This document shows, piece by piece, positions 22,860 through 33,686 of a stretch of DNA of 64,000 bases (position 1 is its first letter; each line of letters begins with the position of its first letter). Location: contig JAFLJL010014097.1 of NCBI GenBank assembly GCA_018398815.1, positions 40,959 through 104,958 of the forward strand, given 5' to 3'. The notes beneath the pieces were generated by a model that saw only the letters and a program-made list of their open reading frames with translations, was not told the origin of the DNA and searched no databases. Origin of the DNA: Conus ventricosus (lineage: Eukaryota; Mollusca; Gastropoda; Neogastropoda; Conidae). Both the position numbers and the translations under genes were made by a program.

Positions 22860-23500
22860 TATTTGTGGTGGCATGTGAATCCCCTGAATACATATGCTGG
22901 CATGTAAATCTCCCCTTTAAATATACATTGGCATGTAAATCTCTCCTAAATACAACTTTGGGCATGTAAATCTCTCCTAAATACATACATGGCATTAAAA
23001 TCTCTCCTAAATACATACATTGGCATGTAAATCTCTCCTAAATACATACATTGGCATGTCAGTCTTTCCCTACATACATATATTGGCATGTTAATTTCGC
23101 CTAAATATTTTATATTGGGCCCACCTTTAAACATTTCTGAATATATAAAGTGGTATGGAAATGTTTCCTAAATACTTATTAACTTGTTATTATCACCTGA
23201 ATACATATAATATTGACATGTTATTATCACCCAAATACATATATTGGCACATTAATCCCACCTAAATACATATATTGCCCATGTTAATCCACCTAAATAG
23301 ATATATTGGCAAATTAATCCCACCTAAATAATTATTGGCACATTTAATCCCACAAAATACATTATTGCCAAATGTTAATTCACTATACATAAACTGCTTT
23401 GTTAATCTTTCCAAAATTTACACATAGTGGCATGGTAATCTCTCCAAATACACTCATTGACATGTTAATGTGTCCCAAATACATGTAACATGTGTGCATA
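22860..23500. repeat. Minisatellite of about 31 bp, copy B
   Basis: Units around CTAAATACATATATTGGCAT with GTTAATCTC, about 20 copies, grading from a CTCTCC type to a CCCACC type along the array. Confidence 0.88.
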
Positions 23501-23759
23501 ATTGACCCTACCAGTTTGATGGTTAGACATATTTCATATCAGCACATGCATTTTCAAAATTCAGAGCCAGCTCGACCCTTGAAAGATTTTTAAAGAAATT
23601 ATGCCATGTTTTTAGAAAATTCTGTTTGAATGAGGTGTGTTTGTGTGTTTTGTGTGTGTGTGTGTGCGCGAGCACATGCACATGCATGCATACACATGCT
23701 CATATCATCCCTGAGTGTCACAACAGACAGCTATGTACCATCCCTAAGTGACACAAGAG

Positions 23760-26700
23760 CAGCTCACTATAATTCGTGTTGTGTCACTCAGGGAAGATAT
23801 TGAGCTGTCCGTTGTGTCACACAATGATGATACTGAGCTGTTGTTGTGTCTCTGAGGGTGATACTGAGTTGTCTGTTGTGTCACTCAGGGAAGATATTGA
23901 GCTGTCTGTTGTGTGAACACAATGATGATACTGAGCTGTCTGTTGTGTCTCTGAGGGATGTACTGAGCTGTCTGTTGTGTCACTGAGGGATGATACTGAG
24001 CTGTCTGTTGTGTCACACAATGATGATACTGAGCGTCTGTTATGTCACTCAGGGATGATACTGAGCTGTCGTTGTGTCACACAATGTGATAATGAGCTGT
24101 CTGTTGTGTCCCCACGATGATGACACTGAGCTGTCTGTTGTGTCACCAGGGATGATACTGAGCTGTCTGTTGAGTCACACAATGATGATCTGAGCTGTTG
24201 TTGTGTCACACAATGATGATACTGAGCTGTCTGTTGTGTCACTCAGGGATGATACTGAGCTGTCTGTTGTGTCACACAATGATGATACTGAGCTGTCTGT
24301 TGTGTCACTCAGGGATGATACTGAGCTGTCGTTGTGTTCACTCAGGGATGATACTGACCAGTCGTTGTGTCACTCAGGGATGATATTGAGCTGTCTGTTG
24401 TGTCCACAATGATGATCCCGGCTGTCTGTTGTGTCACTCAATGATGATATTGAGCTGTCTGTTGTGTCACTCAGGGATGATAACTGAGCTGTCTGTTGTG
24501 TCACTCATGGATGATACTGAGCTGTCTGTTGTGTCACTCCATGATGATATTGAAGCTGTCTGTTGTGTCACTCAATGATGATATTGAGTTGTCTGTTGTG
24601 TCACTCCCGGATGATACAGCTGTCTGTTGTGTCACTCAGGGAGGTACTGAGCTGTCTGTTGTGTCACACAATGATGTACTGAGCTGTTGTTATGTCACAC
24701 AATGATTATACTGAGCGTCTGTTGTGTCACACAATGATGATACTGAGCTGTCTGTTGTGTCACTCAGGGATGATACTGAGCTGTCTGTTGTGTCCCCTCA
24801 GGGATGATACTGAGCTGTATGTTGTGTCACTCACGGGTATGATACTGAGCTGTCTGTTGTGTCACTCAGGGATGAAACTGAGCTGTCTGTTTGTCACACA
24901 ATGATGATACTGAGCTGTCTGTTATGTCAGACAAGGTGAACTGAGTGACTGTTGTGTACTCATGATATGAGTGTCTGTTTTGTCACAAGGGGTGATACTG
25001 AGCTGTCTGTTGTGTCACTCAATGATACTGAGCGTCTGTTGTGTCCATAATGATACGAGCGCAGTTGTGTCACTTGGGTGATATGGCCGTCTGTTGTGTC
25101 ACACAGGGGGATTGAGCTGTCTGTTGTGTCACAGGGATGATACTGGCTGGGCTATTGGTCAATTCATGGTTTATACTGAGCTGGGGGTTGTGTCACTCAA
25201 TATGATATTGAGCTGTCTGTTGTGTCATCAGGGATGATACTGAGCTGTCTGTTGTGTCACCAGTGATACTGAGCTGTCTGTTGTTTCACTCAGGGATGAT
25301 ACTGAGCTGTCTGTTTGTCACCAAGATGATACTGAGCTGTCTGTTGTGTCACTCAGGGATGAATACTGAGCTGTCTGTTGTGTCACTCAGGATGATACTG
25401 AGCTGTATGTTGTGTCACTCAGGGATGATACTGAGCTGTCTGTTGTGTCACACAATGATGATACTGAGCTGTTGTTTTGTCACTCAGGGATATGATACTG
25501 AGCTGTCTGTTGTGTCACTCAGGGATGATACTGAGCTGTCTTTTTGTGTCACTCAATGATGATACTGAGCTGTCTGTTGTGTTTATCAGGTTGTGTGTCA
25601 CTCAATGATGACATTGAGCTGTTGTTATGTCACTCAAAGTGTATTGAGCTGTCTGTTGTGTCACTCAGGGGTTTTACTGAGCTGTCGCTGTGTCACTCAT
25701 GGATGATACTGAGGGGTGTCTGTTGTGTCATCATGGGTGATACTAGCTGCCCGTTGGATGATACTGAGCTGTCGGTTGTGTCACTCAATTTATACTGAGC
25801 TGTATGTTGTGTCACACATGATGATACTGAGCTGTCTGTTGTGTCACTCAGGGATTATACTGAGCTGTCTGTTGTGTCATTCAAGGATGATACTGAGCTG
25901 TCTGTTGTGCCACTCAATGATGATAAATTTAGCTGTCTGTTGTGTCACTCAGGGATGATACTGGGCTGTCTGTTGGTCACTCAGTGATACTGAGCTGTCT
26001 GTTCTTCACTCGGATGATACTGAGCTGTCTGTTGTGTCACACAATGGATGAATACTGAGCTGTCTGTTGTGTCCTCAGGGATATACTGAGCTGTCTGTTG
26101 TGTCACTCAGGGATGATACTGAGCGTTGTTGTGTCACTCAGGATGATACTGAGGGTGTCTGTTGTGTCACACATGATGATACTGAGTGTATGTTGGTGTC
26201 ACTCAGGGATATGATACTGAGCTGTCTGTTGTATCACTCAGGGATGTACTGAGCTGTCTGTTGTGTCACCAAGATGATACTGAGCTGTCTGTTGTGTCAC
26301 TCAGGTTTGTGTCACTCAAAGATGACTTGAGCTGTATGTTGTGTCACTCAATATGATATTGAGCTGTCTGTTGTGTCACTCAGGGATTTTACTGACTGTC
26401 TGTTGTGTCACTCATGGATGATACTGAGGGTGTCTGTTGTGTCACTCATGATGTACTGGGCCTGTTGGATGATCTTGGGGCTGTCTGTTGTGTCACTCAG
26501 GGATGATACTGAGCTGTCTGTTGGTCACCATGATGATACTGAGCTGTCTGTTGTGTCACTCAGGGATGATACTGAGCTGTCTGTTGTGTCCTCAATGGGT
26601 GATACTGAGCTGCTGTTTGTGTCACTCAGGTTGTGTCACTCAATGATGACATTGAGCTGTTGTTGTGTCACTCAATGATGTATTTAGCTGTCTGTTGTGT

Positions 26701-27980
26701 CACTCAGGGATTTTACTGAGCTGTCGTTGTGTCACTCATGGATGATACTGAGCTGTCTGTTGTGTCACTCATGGATGATACTTTAGCTGCCTGTTGGGAT
26801 GATAATGAGCTGTCTGTTGTGTCACTCAGGGATGATACTGAGCTGTCGTTGTGTCACACAATGATGATACTGAGCTGTCTGTTGTGTCATCAGGGATGAA
26901 TACGAGCTGTCGTTGTGTCTTCATGGATGATACTGAGCTGTCTGTTGTGTCACTCAATGATGATATTGAGCTGTCTGTTGTGTCACTCCGGATGATACGA
27001 GCTGTCTGTTGTGTCACTCAGTGATACTGAGCTGTCTGTTGTTTCATCAAGGATGATGCTGGCTGTCTGTTGTGTCACACAATGATGATATGAGCTGTCT
27101 GTTGTGTCATCAGGGATGATACTGAGCTGTCTGTTGTGTCACTCAGGATGATACTGAGCTGTATGTTGTGTCACTCAGGGATGATCTGGGGCTGTCTGTT
27201 GTGTCACCACAATGATGATCTGAGCTGTATGTTGTACACTCAGGGATATGTACTGAGCTGTCTGTTGTGTCACTCAGGATGATACTGAGCGTTGTTGTGT
27301 CACTCAATGATGATACTGAGCTGTCTGTTTGTGTCACTCAGGTTGTGTCACAATGATGACATTGAGCTGTATGTTGTGCCTCAATGATGATAATTTAGCT
27401 GTCTGTTGTGTCACTCAGGGATTTACTGAGCTGTCTGTTGTGCACTCATGGATGATACTAGCTGTCTGTTGTGTCACTCATGGATGATACTGAGGCTGCT
27501 GTATGGGATGATACTGAGCTGTCGTTGTGTCACTCAGGGATGATACTGAGCTGTCTGTTGGTCAACAAGATGATACTGAGCTGTCTGTTTTGGGCACTCG
27601 GATGATACTGAGCTGTCTGTTTTTGCCACACAATGATGATACTGAGCTGTCTGTTTTGTGTCACTCAGGGAATGAAGCTCTGTTGTGTCACTCAGGATGA
27701 TACTGAGCTGTCGTTGTGTCACACAATGATGATACTGAGCTGTCTGTTGTGTGACTCAGGGATGATAGATACTGAAGCTGTCTGTTTGTGTCACTCAGGG
27801 AGATCTGAGCTGTCTGTTGTGTCACTCAGGGATGATACTGAGCTGTCTGTTGTGTCACACACAATGAATTTATACTACTCAGGGATGATACTGAGCTGTC
27901 TGTTGTGTCACTCAGGGATGATATTGAGCTTTATGTTGTGTCACTCAGGGATGATACTGAGCTGTCTGTTGTGTCACCAG
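23760..27980. repeat. 33-bp acceptor-containing minisatellite, copy B, about 125 units
   Basis: Core TGTTGTGTCACTCAGGGAT followed by GATACTGAGCTGTC, with a second common variant carrying CACACAATGATGATAC. The last unit provides the acceptor of the next MMP exon. The frame encoding DDTELSVVSLR per unit is open over long stretches because the unit is 33 bp. Many local indels interrupt it. Confidence 0.93.
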
Positions 27981-28087
27981 GGATGATACCGGGGCCCACG
28001 CCTTTTTCCCAGGCTTTGGCAGAGGGGGTGACCCATTGTGATGACGAGTCCTGGCCCACCAATTCCAGCACGGTATAACCAACCCAG
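27981..28087 (+). CDS. MMP copy B, middle catalytic exon
   Basis: GAHAFFPG is readable, followed by GRGGD, a damaged THFDDE region and ESW-like plus NSST-like residues in shifted frames. In MMPs this exon carries the GG.LAHAFFPG segment and the GD.HFD residues that bind structural zinc and calcium. Acceptor GTCACCAG| comes from the terminal array unit. The donor ACCCAG|GTTGGG is likely but not certain. At least three 1-bp indels relative to a plausible frame. Confidence 0.7.
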
Positions 28088-28519
28088 GTTGGGTTTCAGT
28101 ACTGACAGTTATTTTCACCACAGACGGTACATACCCAGTGCTGTGTGCTGACAGTTATTTTCTGATTTGTTTGTTTATTGACGTGACCTTACTCATCAGG
28201 GGCTTCAGTGTTCATTGCTTCATTGCTGTGTGAGTTGAAGACAGATTTCCCTGTTGTTTCACACCACTTTGTTGCCATGAGATGATAAAACCCTTTTGAC
28301 CAGAATCAAACCTTGAATTGTGAAGGAGATAACTGATCAGAAACTTCTAACAAACATGTTTCTTGATCCTTGGGTCACTTTAAATTTACCTTTGTTGCCA
28401 GAATTAAGAAGCAGGCTATTTTCAATGTAAATAGACTGCGTGCATACACATTGTTGATTTACTTCGGAGAGTCATTGTTGATTTACTTCTAGTCTCACTA
28501 CAGGTCTTTTTCTCCCTCA

Positions 28520-28655
28520 AGGATGGTTCTGCTTAACGTCCTCCACCGTGCAAACAGGACATATTGGGACATGTTTTTGCTTTAGATATAAGTAGTCATT
28601 GGGACCGCAAAGCGGTCCCTCTGAAGATAGTTCAGCTTGCGGTTGTTTCCAAGGC
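28520..28655. mobile_element. Small insertion carrying a perfect hairpin, present only in copy B
   Basis: Alignment by eye with copy A (13960-14010) shows about 135 extra bases here. They contain GGGACCGCAAAGCGGTCCC, an 8-bp perfect stem with a 3-nt loop, at 28601-28619. It may be a SINE or short dispersed repeat fragment. No polymerase III boxes or clear target duplication were found. Confidence 0.4.
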
Positions 28656-29039
28656 CATAAATTTTCATCCCTCATTTAGTTGACCTCACCTTTTTTTTGT
28701 GGTACATGGTATTCTAACTGAAAGCTTCAAATAAAAGCCTTGTTTTTGCAAAGGAACCAACATTTATTAAAAGTTTTATTACCCTTGGACAACATGTAAA
28801 AATTGCAAAAAGTAAATTCATTTATTGCTATTATTTCATGAAAATGTTTCAGCACTCAAGGGAGCTACAAATTTATAGCGCAATTAGAAAAGCAGAAACT
28901 GAAGGGCAGTTACTTTCGTGAATGACTTGCCAGTGATGATTCGCTCCCTTGATAGGCAGGTTTTTCTGGAAATGGTCTGTACTGGACTGACACCCCAGTG
29001 CTGACTTCCTCCTTGTACAGACTTATTTGTTGGTTTGTT

Positions 29040-29578
29040 TGTGTGTTTGTTTGTTTCTTCTGTTTTTGTTTGTTTCTTCTGTTGTTTGTTTCTTCTGTTG
29101 TTTCTTTCTTCTGTTGTTTCTTTCTTCTGTTGTTTCTTTCTTCTGTTGTTTGTTTCTTCTGTTGTTTCTTTCTTCTGTTGTTTGTTTCTTCTGTTTTTGT
29201 TTGTTTCTTCTGTTGTTTGTTTCTTCTGTTGTTTGTTTCTTCTGTTGTTTGTTTCTTCTGTTGTTTCTTTCTCCTGTTGTTTGTTTCTTCTGTTGTTTCT
29301 TTCTTCTGTTGTTTGTTTCTTCTGTTTTTGTTTCTTTCTTCTGTTGTTTGTTTCTTCTGTTGTTTCTTTCTTCTGTTGTTTGTTTCTTCTGTTTTTGTTT
29401 GTTTCTTCTTGTTTTGTTTCTTCTGTTGTTTCTTTCTTCTGTTGTTTGTTTCTTCTGTTGTTTCTTTCTTCTGTTGTTTGTTTCTTCTGTTGTTTCTTTC
29501 TTTTGTTGTTTCTTTCTTCTGTTGTTTCTTTCTTCTGTTTTTGTTTCTTTCTTCTGTTGTTTGTTTGTTTCTTTCTTC
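29040..29578. repeat. TTTCTTCTGTTGTTTG pyrimidine-rich repeat, copy B
   Basis: A 14-16 bp unit alternating TTTCTTCTGTTGTTTG and TTTCTTTCTTCTGTTG, about three times longer than in copy A. It lies upstream of the zinc-binding exon's acceptor and could act as an extended polypyrimidine tract. Confidence 0.92.
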
Positions 29579-29651
29579 CAGAACATCTGTACTGGACAGT
29601 GCTCCCAACAAAGTTCCCCTAATGCTCTGTGGCTGACTGACTGTGTGGCAG

Positions 29652-29810
29652 GGGTGGATCTCTTCATGGTGGCTGCTCACGAGTTCGGCCATGCACTGGG
29701 GCTGGCACACAGCGCGGACCCCGGGGCCCTGATGTACCCATGGTTCCAGAGATTCTCTGGCAAGTTCGTGCTGCCTCGGGACGACACGGCAGGAATTCAG
29801 AAACTCTATG
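29652..29810 (+). CDS. MMP copy B, zinc-binding catalytic exon
   Basis: Identical over all 159 bases to copy A's exon. It encodes [11 protein letters not shown] (three zinc-ligand histidines plus catalytic Glu), the ALMYP Met-turn and the [11 protein letters not shown] domain end. Acceptor GTGGCAG| and donor |GTAAGAC are conserved. Perfect identity of exon and splice sites, beside introns that differ by kilobases of insertion, fits alleles or a very recent duplication. Confidence 0.94.
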
Positions 29811-29877
29811 GTAAGACGGAATACAGCTTTCTGTTGTTTGTTTAATGTGGCCGAGATCGGTGCTTGGCTAGCGTGTT

Positions 29878-29898
29878 TGTGTGAGTGTGTGAGTGTTT

Positions 29899-29955
<57 letters not shown>

Positions 29956-29970
29956 GTTTTGTGTGTGTGC
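29878..29970. repeat. (GT)n microsatellite, copy B
   Basis: GT/GAGT tract downstream of the zinc-binding exon, lacking the GCGT block seen in copy A. Confidence 0.93.
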
Positions 29971-29974
29971 GCCA

Positions 29975-31343
29975 AATCTCTGGGTCAGGACAATTGTCCT
30001 CTTTCAACCGACAAAGTTATAGGTCAAGGCCAATTATCCTCTTACAACTGACAAAGTTATAGGTCAAGGCCGATTATCCTCTTACAACTGACAAAGTTAT
30101 AGGTCAAGGCCGATTATCCTCTTACAACTGACAAAGTTATAGGTCAAGGCCAATTATCCTCTTACAACTGACAAAGCTATAGGTCAAGGGTAAATATCCT
30201 CTTTCAGCTGACAAAGTTATAGGTCAAGGCCAGTTGTCCTCTTTCAACTGACAAAGTTAAAGGTCAAGGCCTATTATCCTCTTTCAACTGACAAAGTTAA
30301 CGGTCAAGGACAATTATCCTCTTTCAACCGACAAAGTTATAGGTCAAGGCCAGTTATCCTCTTACAACTGACAAAGTTAAAGGTCAAGGGTAAATATCCT
30401 CTTTCAGCTGACAAAGTTATAGGTCAAGGCCTATTATCCTCTTTCAACTGACAAAGTTAACGGTCAAGGACAATTATCCTCTTTCAACCGACAAAGTTAT
30501 AGGTCAAGGCCAGTTATCCTCTTACAACTGACAAAGTTAAAGGTCAAGGGTAAATATCCTCTTTCAGCTGACAAAGTTATAGGTCAAGGCCAATTGTCCT
30601 CTTTCAACTGACAAAGTTATAGGTCAAGGCCAATTATCCTCTTTCAACTGACAAAGTTGTTGGTTGAGGCCAAGTATCTTTTTCAACTGACAAACTTATA
30701 GTTTAAGGCCAATTATCCTCTTTCAGCTGACACAGATATAGGTCAAGGCCAACTCTTTCAACTGACAAAGTTAAAGGTCAATGCCTGTTATCCTCTTTCA
30801 ACTGACAAGGTTATAGGTCAAGGCCAATTATCCTCTTTCTGATTAAGTACAGGTCAAGGCCAATTATCCTGTCTCAGCTGACAAAGTACTAGGTCAAGGC
30901 CAATTATCCTCTTTCTGATTAAGTTATAGGTCAAGGCCAATTATCCTCTTTCAGCTGATAAATAGGTAGATCAAGCCAATGGTCCTCTTTCAACTGATAA
31001 ATAGGTAGATCAAGGCCAATTGTCCTTTTCTGATTAAGTTATTGGTCAAGGCCAATTATCCTCTTTCAACTGATAAATAGGTAGATCAAGGCCAATTGTC
31101 CTATTTCAGCTGATAAATAGGTAGATCAAGGCCAATTGTCCTCTTTCAGCTGATAAATAGGTAGATCAAGGCCAATTATCCTCTTCAACTGATAAATAGG
31201 TAGATCAAGGCAATTGTCCTCTTTCAGCTGATAAATAGGTAGAATCAAGGCCAATTATCCTCTTTCAACTGATAAATAGTAGATCAAGGCCAATTGTCCT
31301 CTTTCAGCTGATAAATAGGTAATCAAGGCCAATTATCCTCTTT
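29975..31343. repeat. 40-bp minisatellite, copy B, left of the insertion
   Basis: Units TATAGGTCAAGGCCAATTAT plus CCTCTTTCAACTGACAAAGT, shifting at about 30950 to a variant with CTGATAAATAGGTAGATCAA. The array is interrupted at 31343 by the Polinton-like element and resumes at 46586. Confidence 0.95.
31339..31343. repeat. Left copy of 5-bp target-site duplication (TCTTT)
   Basis: TCTTT immediately before AGAGAACAGG. The same five bases follow the element at 46586-46590. Removing the element and one TCTTT restores CCTCTTTCAACTGATAAATA, a normal array unit. A 5-bp duplication is in the 4-6 bp range made by retroviral-type integrases; Polintons usually give 6. Confidence 0.85.
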
Positions 31344-31435
31344 AGAGAACAGGAAAACCTTCATTCTGGGCCACTTTCGCCCTCAACCAGTTTTCGGGCG
31401 AAAGTGGCCCAGAATAAAGGTTTTCCTGTTTCTCT
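31344..31435. repeat. Left terminal palindrome
   Basis: Arms 31344-31382 and 31396-31435 are inverted copies with one substitution and one extra A, around a 13-nt loop. The outer arm is the element's terminal inverted repeat, so the end can fold into a hairpin of about 39 bp. Confidence 0.92.
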
Positions 31436-31473
31436 GCCAAGTAAGACTTCAATACCCAAAAAATAACGATTAT

Positions 31474-32086
31474 CTACAAACAAACATACTGTGCAGGGTT
31501 ATCCGTTTTCAATACTAATTTACTAAACTTTTTCAGATTTCAGTTTTTGTTTAATCCTATGTTTTTCCTGGTCATTTTCAATAACATCATTTTCGCGCAA
31601 CATTCTTCAAATGAGTCTCTGTCTTTCATGTGAAATAAAACTACAGTCTTTAACTGTTCTCTAAAGTCTTTAAAACCGAGTTATATTTCTGGCATAAATC
31701 CACACACTTATTCCAGCATGTCTTCCACTGAAAGCTAGTTTCGACAAAGTGTTTCTCTTTTTAACTATGTCTCTTTCTGCCGAACAGTCATCTATAATAA
31801 ATAGTGTCTGCGTTCCTTCAAACAGTCTATAAAACTGTTTCTAGACACTCACTCAGTTTATTGCTAGGATTAACTAAATATATGTCATCATCTGTCCATA
31901 TAAACCTTCTATCATGATATGCTTTGTTCCATTTAAGTGTTGGGCAGAAAATCACAATATGATTAAAATTATAGCGATAAACTGTTTGTAATAGGTCGAG
32001 GACAAATATTGTTTTTTCCACAACCAGTCTGTCCACAAATCAATGAACAATGAGGGGTTTTTTGTCATAAAGTTTAACTGCTCCAT
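31474..32086 (-). pseudogene. Packaging ATPase (FtsK/HerA type), frame broken
   Basis: Family role: an ATP-driven motor that loads DNA into capsids; related genes occur in Polintons and adeno-like viruses. The start codon at 32086 gives MEQLNF. A Walker A box reading GQTGCGKT lies at about 32030-32007, followed by FVLDLL and IVIFCPTLKWNK. Walker B reads TLFIIDD at about 31800, followed by FSGRHAGISVW. A further run reads REQLKTVVLFH. Visible breaks are an extra A in the A-run inside Walker A, a shift just before it, one after GISVW and one near the C-terminus. The total of about 204 codons is near family size. It is the outermost gene at the left end and reads toward the terminus. Confidence 0.85.
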
Positions 32087-32222
32087 AGTTTTATACTAGA
32101 ATTTAATCTAATCCAGTTATTGTTTTATCATGCTCTCTGTCAAACTTGTTCAGTATAATAAAATCCTATAAGGCCTAAATGTGTAAGATTAATCCAATTC
32201 AGTGCTGTAAGATTGTTTCTAT

Positions 32223-32956
32223 TTAGACTAATATTGATTTTGTTGCTTTGTTGTTTATGACCTTAATATCCTCACCATTGTGAAGAATGACAACAGTAAC
32301 TTTAAGACTGTCAACGTCTAAGTTTTGCCAGCTAATTAGAATTCCTTTAAAAAGGACGTCACTAACGCCCACAACCCCATCCCTCTCCTTATCTTTTAAG
32401 ACAGAAATTTCAAATATTATTGTGAACGGCGTCCCCTAATTTCATTTGCGGAGAACTGTAATTTTGTAGAAGCATCTTTTAAAACCGCTTCTCTTCTGTG
32501 GAGGATGTATGTTTTTTCCCATACGGCTTTATTTCAATCTCTTTCCGACTATTGTCATCTGGCATAAGACTTACATGTAAAGGGCCAGAGTTGAATGCTT
32601 TTCTGAAACTTTTTGACGGCTAAAATATTGTAAATGGGCGTTATGAATTCAAATTTTATGTCCCATTCTAAATATGGTTCTAAGTGCCATTTGAGGTCAG
32701 GTTTTCGAACTATTTTATATTCTACTGACCAACATATTTGCTTCTAGATTGCGCAGCTGTTCTAGTTTAGGAAACTTTTTGTTGTCGCCAACCTCTTTGC
32801 GTTTATAATCACCATCTTTAGTGTACTCAAAACCATACAAAGCGCCTATCTCACCATTCTGTTCAAAGTCCGCAACGTCTGCAAGGTCTTTTAATTCTAA
32901 AGTTATACACCTCACAGGCGCTAATGTAACTCTGGTTCTTCTGGCCCACGCGACAT
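32223..32956 (-). pseudogene. Conserved Polinton-associated protein, unknown function, frame broken
   Basis: Lies directly upstream of the ATPase gene on the same strand, separated by about 136 bp. The cleanest part (32915-32715) reads CITLELKDLADVADFEQNGE and GALYGFEYTKDGDYKRKEVG. A later frame reads WHLEPYLEWDIKFEFITPIY, and another ends in an Ile/Val-rich stretch (VSDVLFKGILISWQNLDVDS). At least three shifts are present. The beta-strand-like, non-membrane composition would suit a structural virion protein, but that is inference. The ATG at 32956 is a guess because the first codons are in a different frame. Confidence 0.55.
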
Positions 32957-32973
32957 TATTTTTTAGTAACGTA

Positions 32974-33667
32974 TTATTTTATTTCCAAAACAATGTGCAG
33001 GTTATCACATTTTACAACTTTCCCGCTTGTCTGCAATTTTTATATTAAATGATCCAACCCTCCCACAAACTAATCTTTTAAACTGTAAAATTAGGGAATT
33101 GTATAATTTCATAATCGCAATATGCAGCTTTCCCTGATGGAAGAGCTCTTAAAACAGTTTGAGGGCCTTCCATCATATAAGTTTTCATCAGTACTCAGCT
33201 CATCCAAATGAACATAGAGTAATGAATGTAATGCAAGATCGAGCGGATTTTCCCCCTCATAAGTAGTTTTGTCTGGCTCAGCAATAAAACTATGAGTGGG
33301 TAAATTGCTAGTTGTAAAGCTAACATTTTAGCTAGCTCTCTATCAAAAAGTATGATGTTTCTTCTTCTTCAAGCTTAAATGTTAACATTGTTTTTAGATT
33401 TGCATGTTAAGTTGAGAGTAATGTCAAAGTTACTCATTGCTTCTTTTAGTGAGCAAAACCCGTAATAACATCAGGTATTGTTAACTGGCTCATTTTGGTC
33501 CTGCTCTGTTAACTTTAGAACCTTATTATTATTTTTGGTTTCACTTATATTAAACCATACGACTTTGTAAAATATTTCATGAAGCCAACCATTTTGGCCC
33601 CGCATTCGTTATCAATAGCATGTTCTAAAAACGAAGGACGGTCTTGGGTTGTTATTGTTACAAACAT
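32974..33667 (-). pseudogene. Conserved Polinton-associated protein, unknown function, frame broken
   Basis: Starts at the ATG at 33667 (MFVTITTQD), 20 bp from the oppositely oriented ATG at 33687, so the two share a short AT-rich promoter region. Readable pieces include PSFLEHAIDNECGAKMVGF, YYGFCSLKEAMSNFDI, LALHSLLYVHLDELSTD and PSTVLRALPSGKAAY. It ends in LHIVLEIK before a TAA. About 230 codons in at least four frame segments. No membrane segment is visible. Position beside the ATPase and composition would suit a minor capsid or vertex protein; this is a guess. Confidence 0.55.
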
Positions 33668-33686
33668 TTTTTAAAACAAATTAAAA

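Larger units (their letters stand above)
28088..29651. other. MMP intron, copy B
   Basis: Matches 13619-14552 of copy A, plus an insertion of about 135 bp (28520-28655) and the expanded TTTCTTCTGTTG repeat (29040-29578). No coding exon is visible. Long open frames across the pyrimidine repeat are low-complexity Phe/Leu/Ser or Lys/Asn/Gln strings. Confidence 0.75.

Noticed and set aside
28601..28619. Rho-independent terminator
   Set aside because: The hairpin is perfect, but the context is a eukaryotic intron and no T-run follows.
28910..30007. 365-codon minus-strand frame rich in Asn/Arg/Lys/Gln
   Set aside because: Antisense of a TTTCTTCTGTTG repeat joined to the antisense of an MMP exon; a shadow frame.
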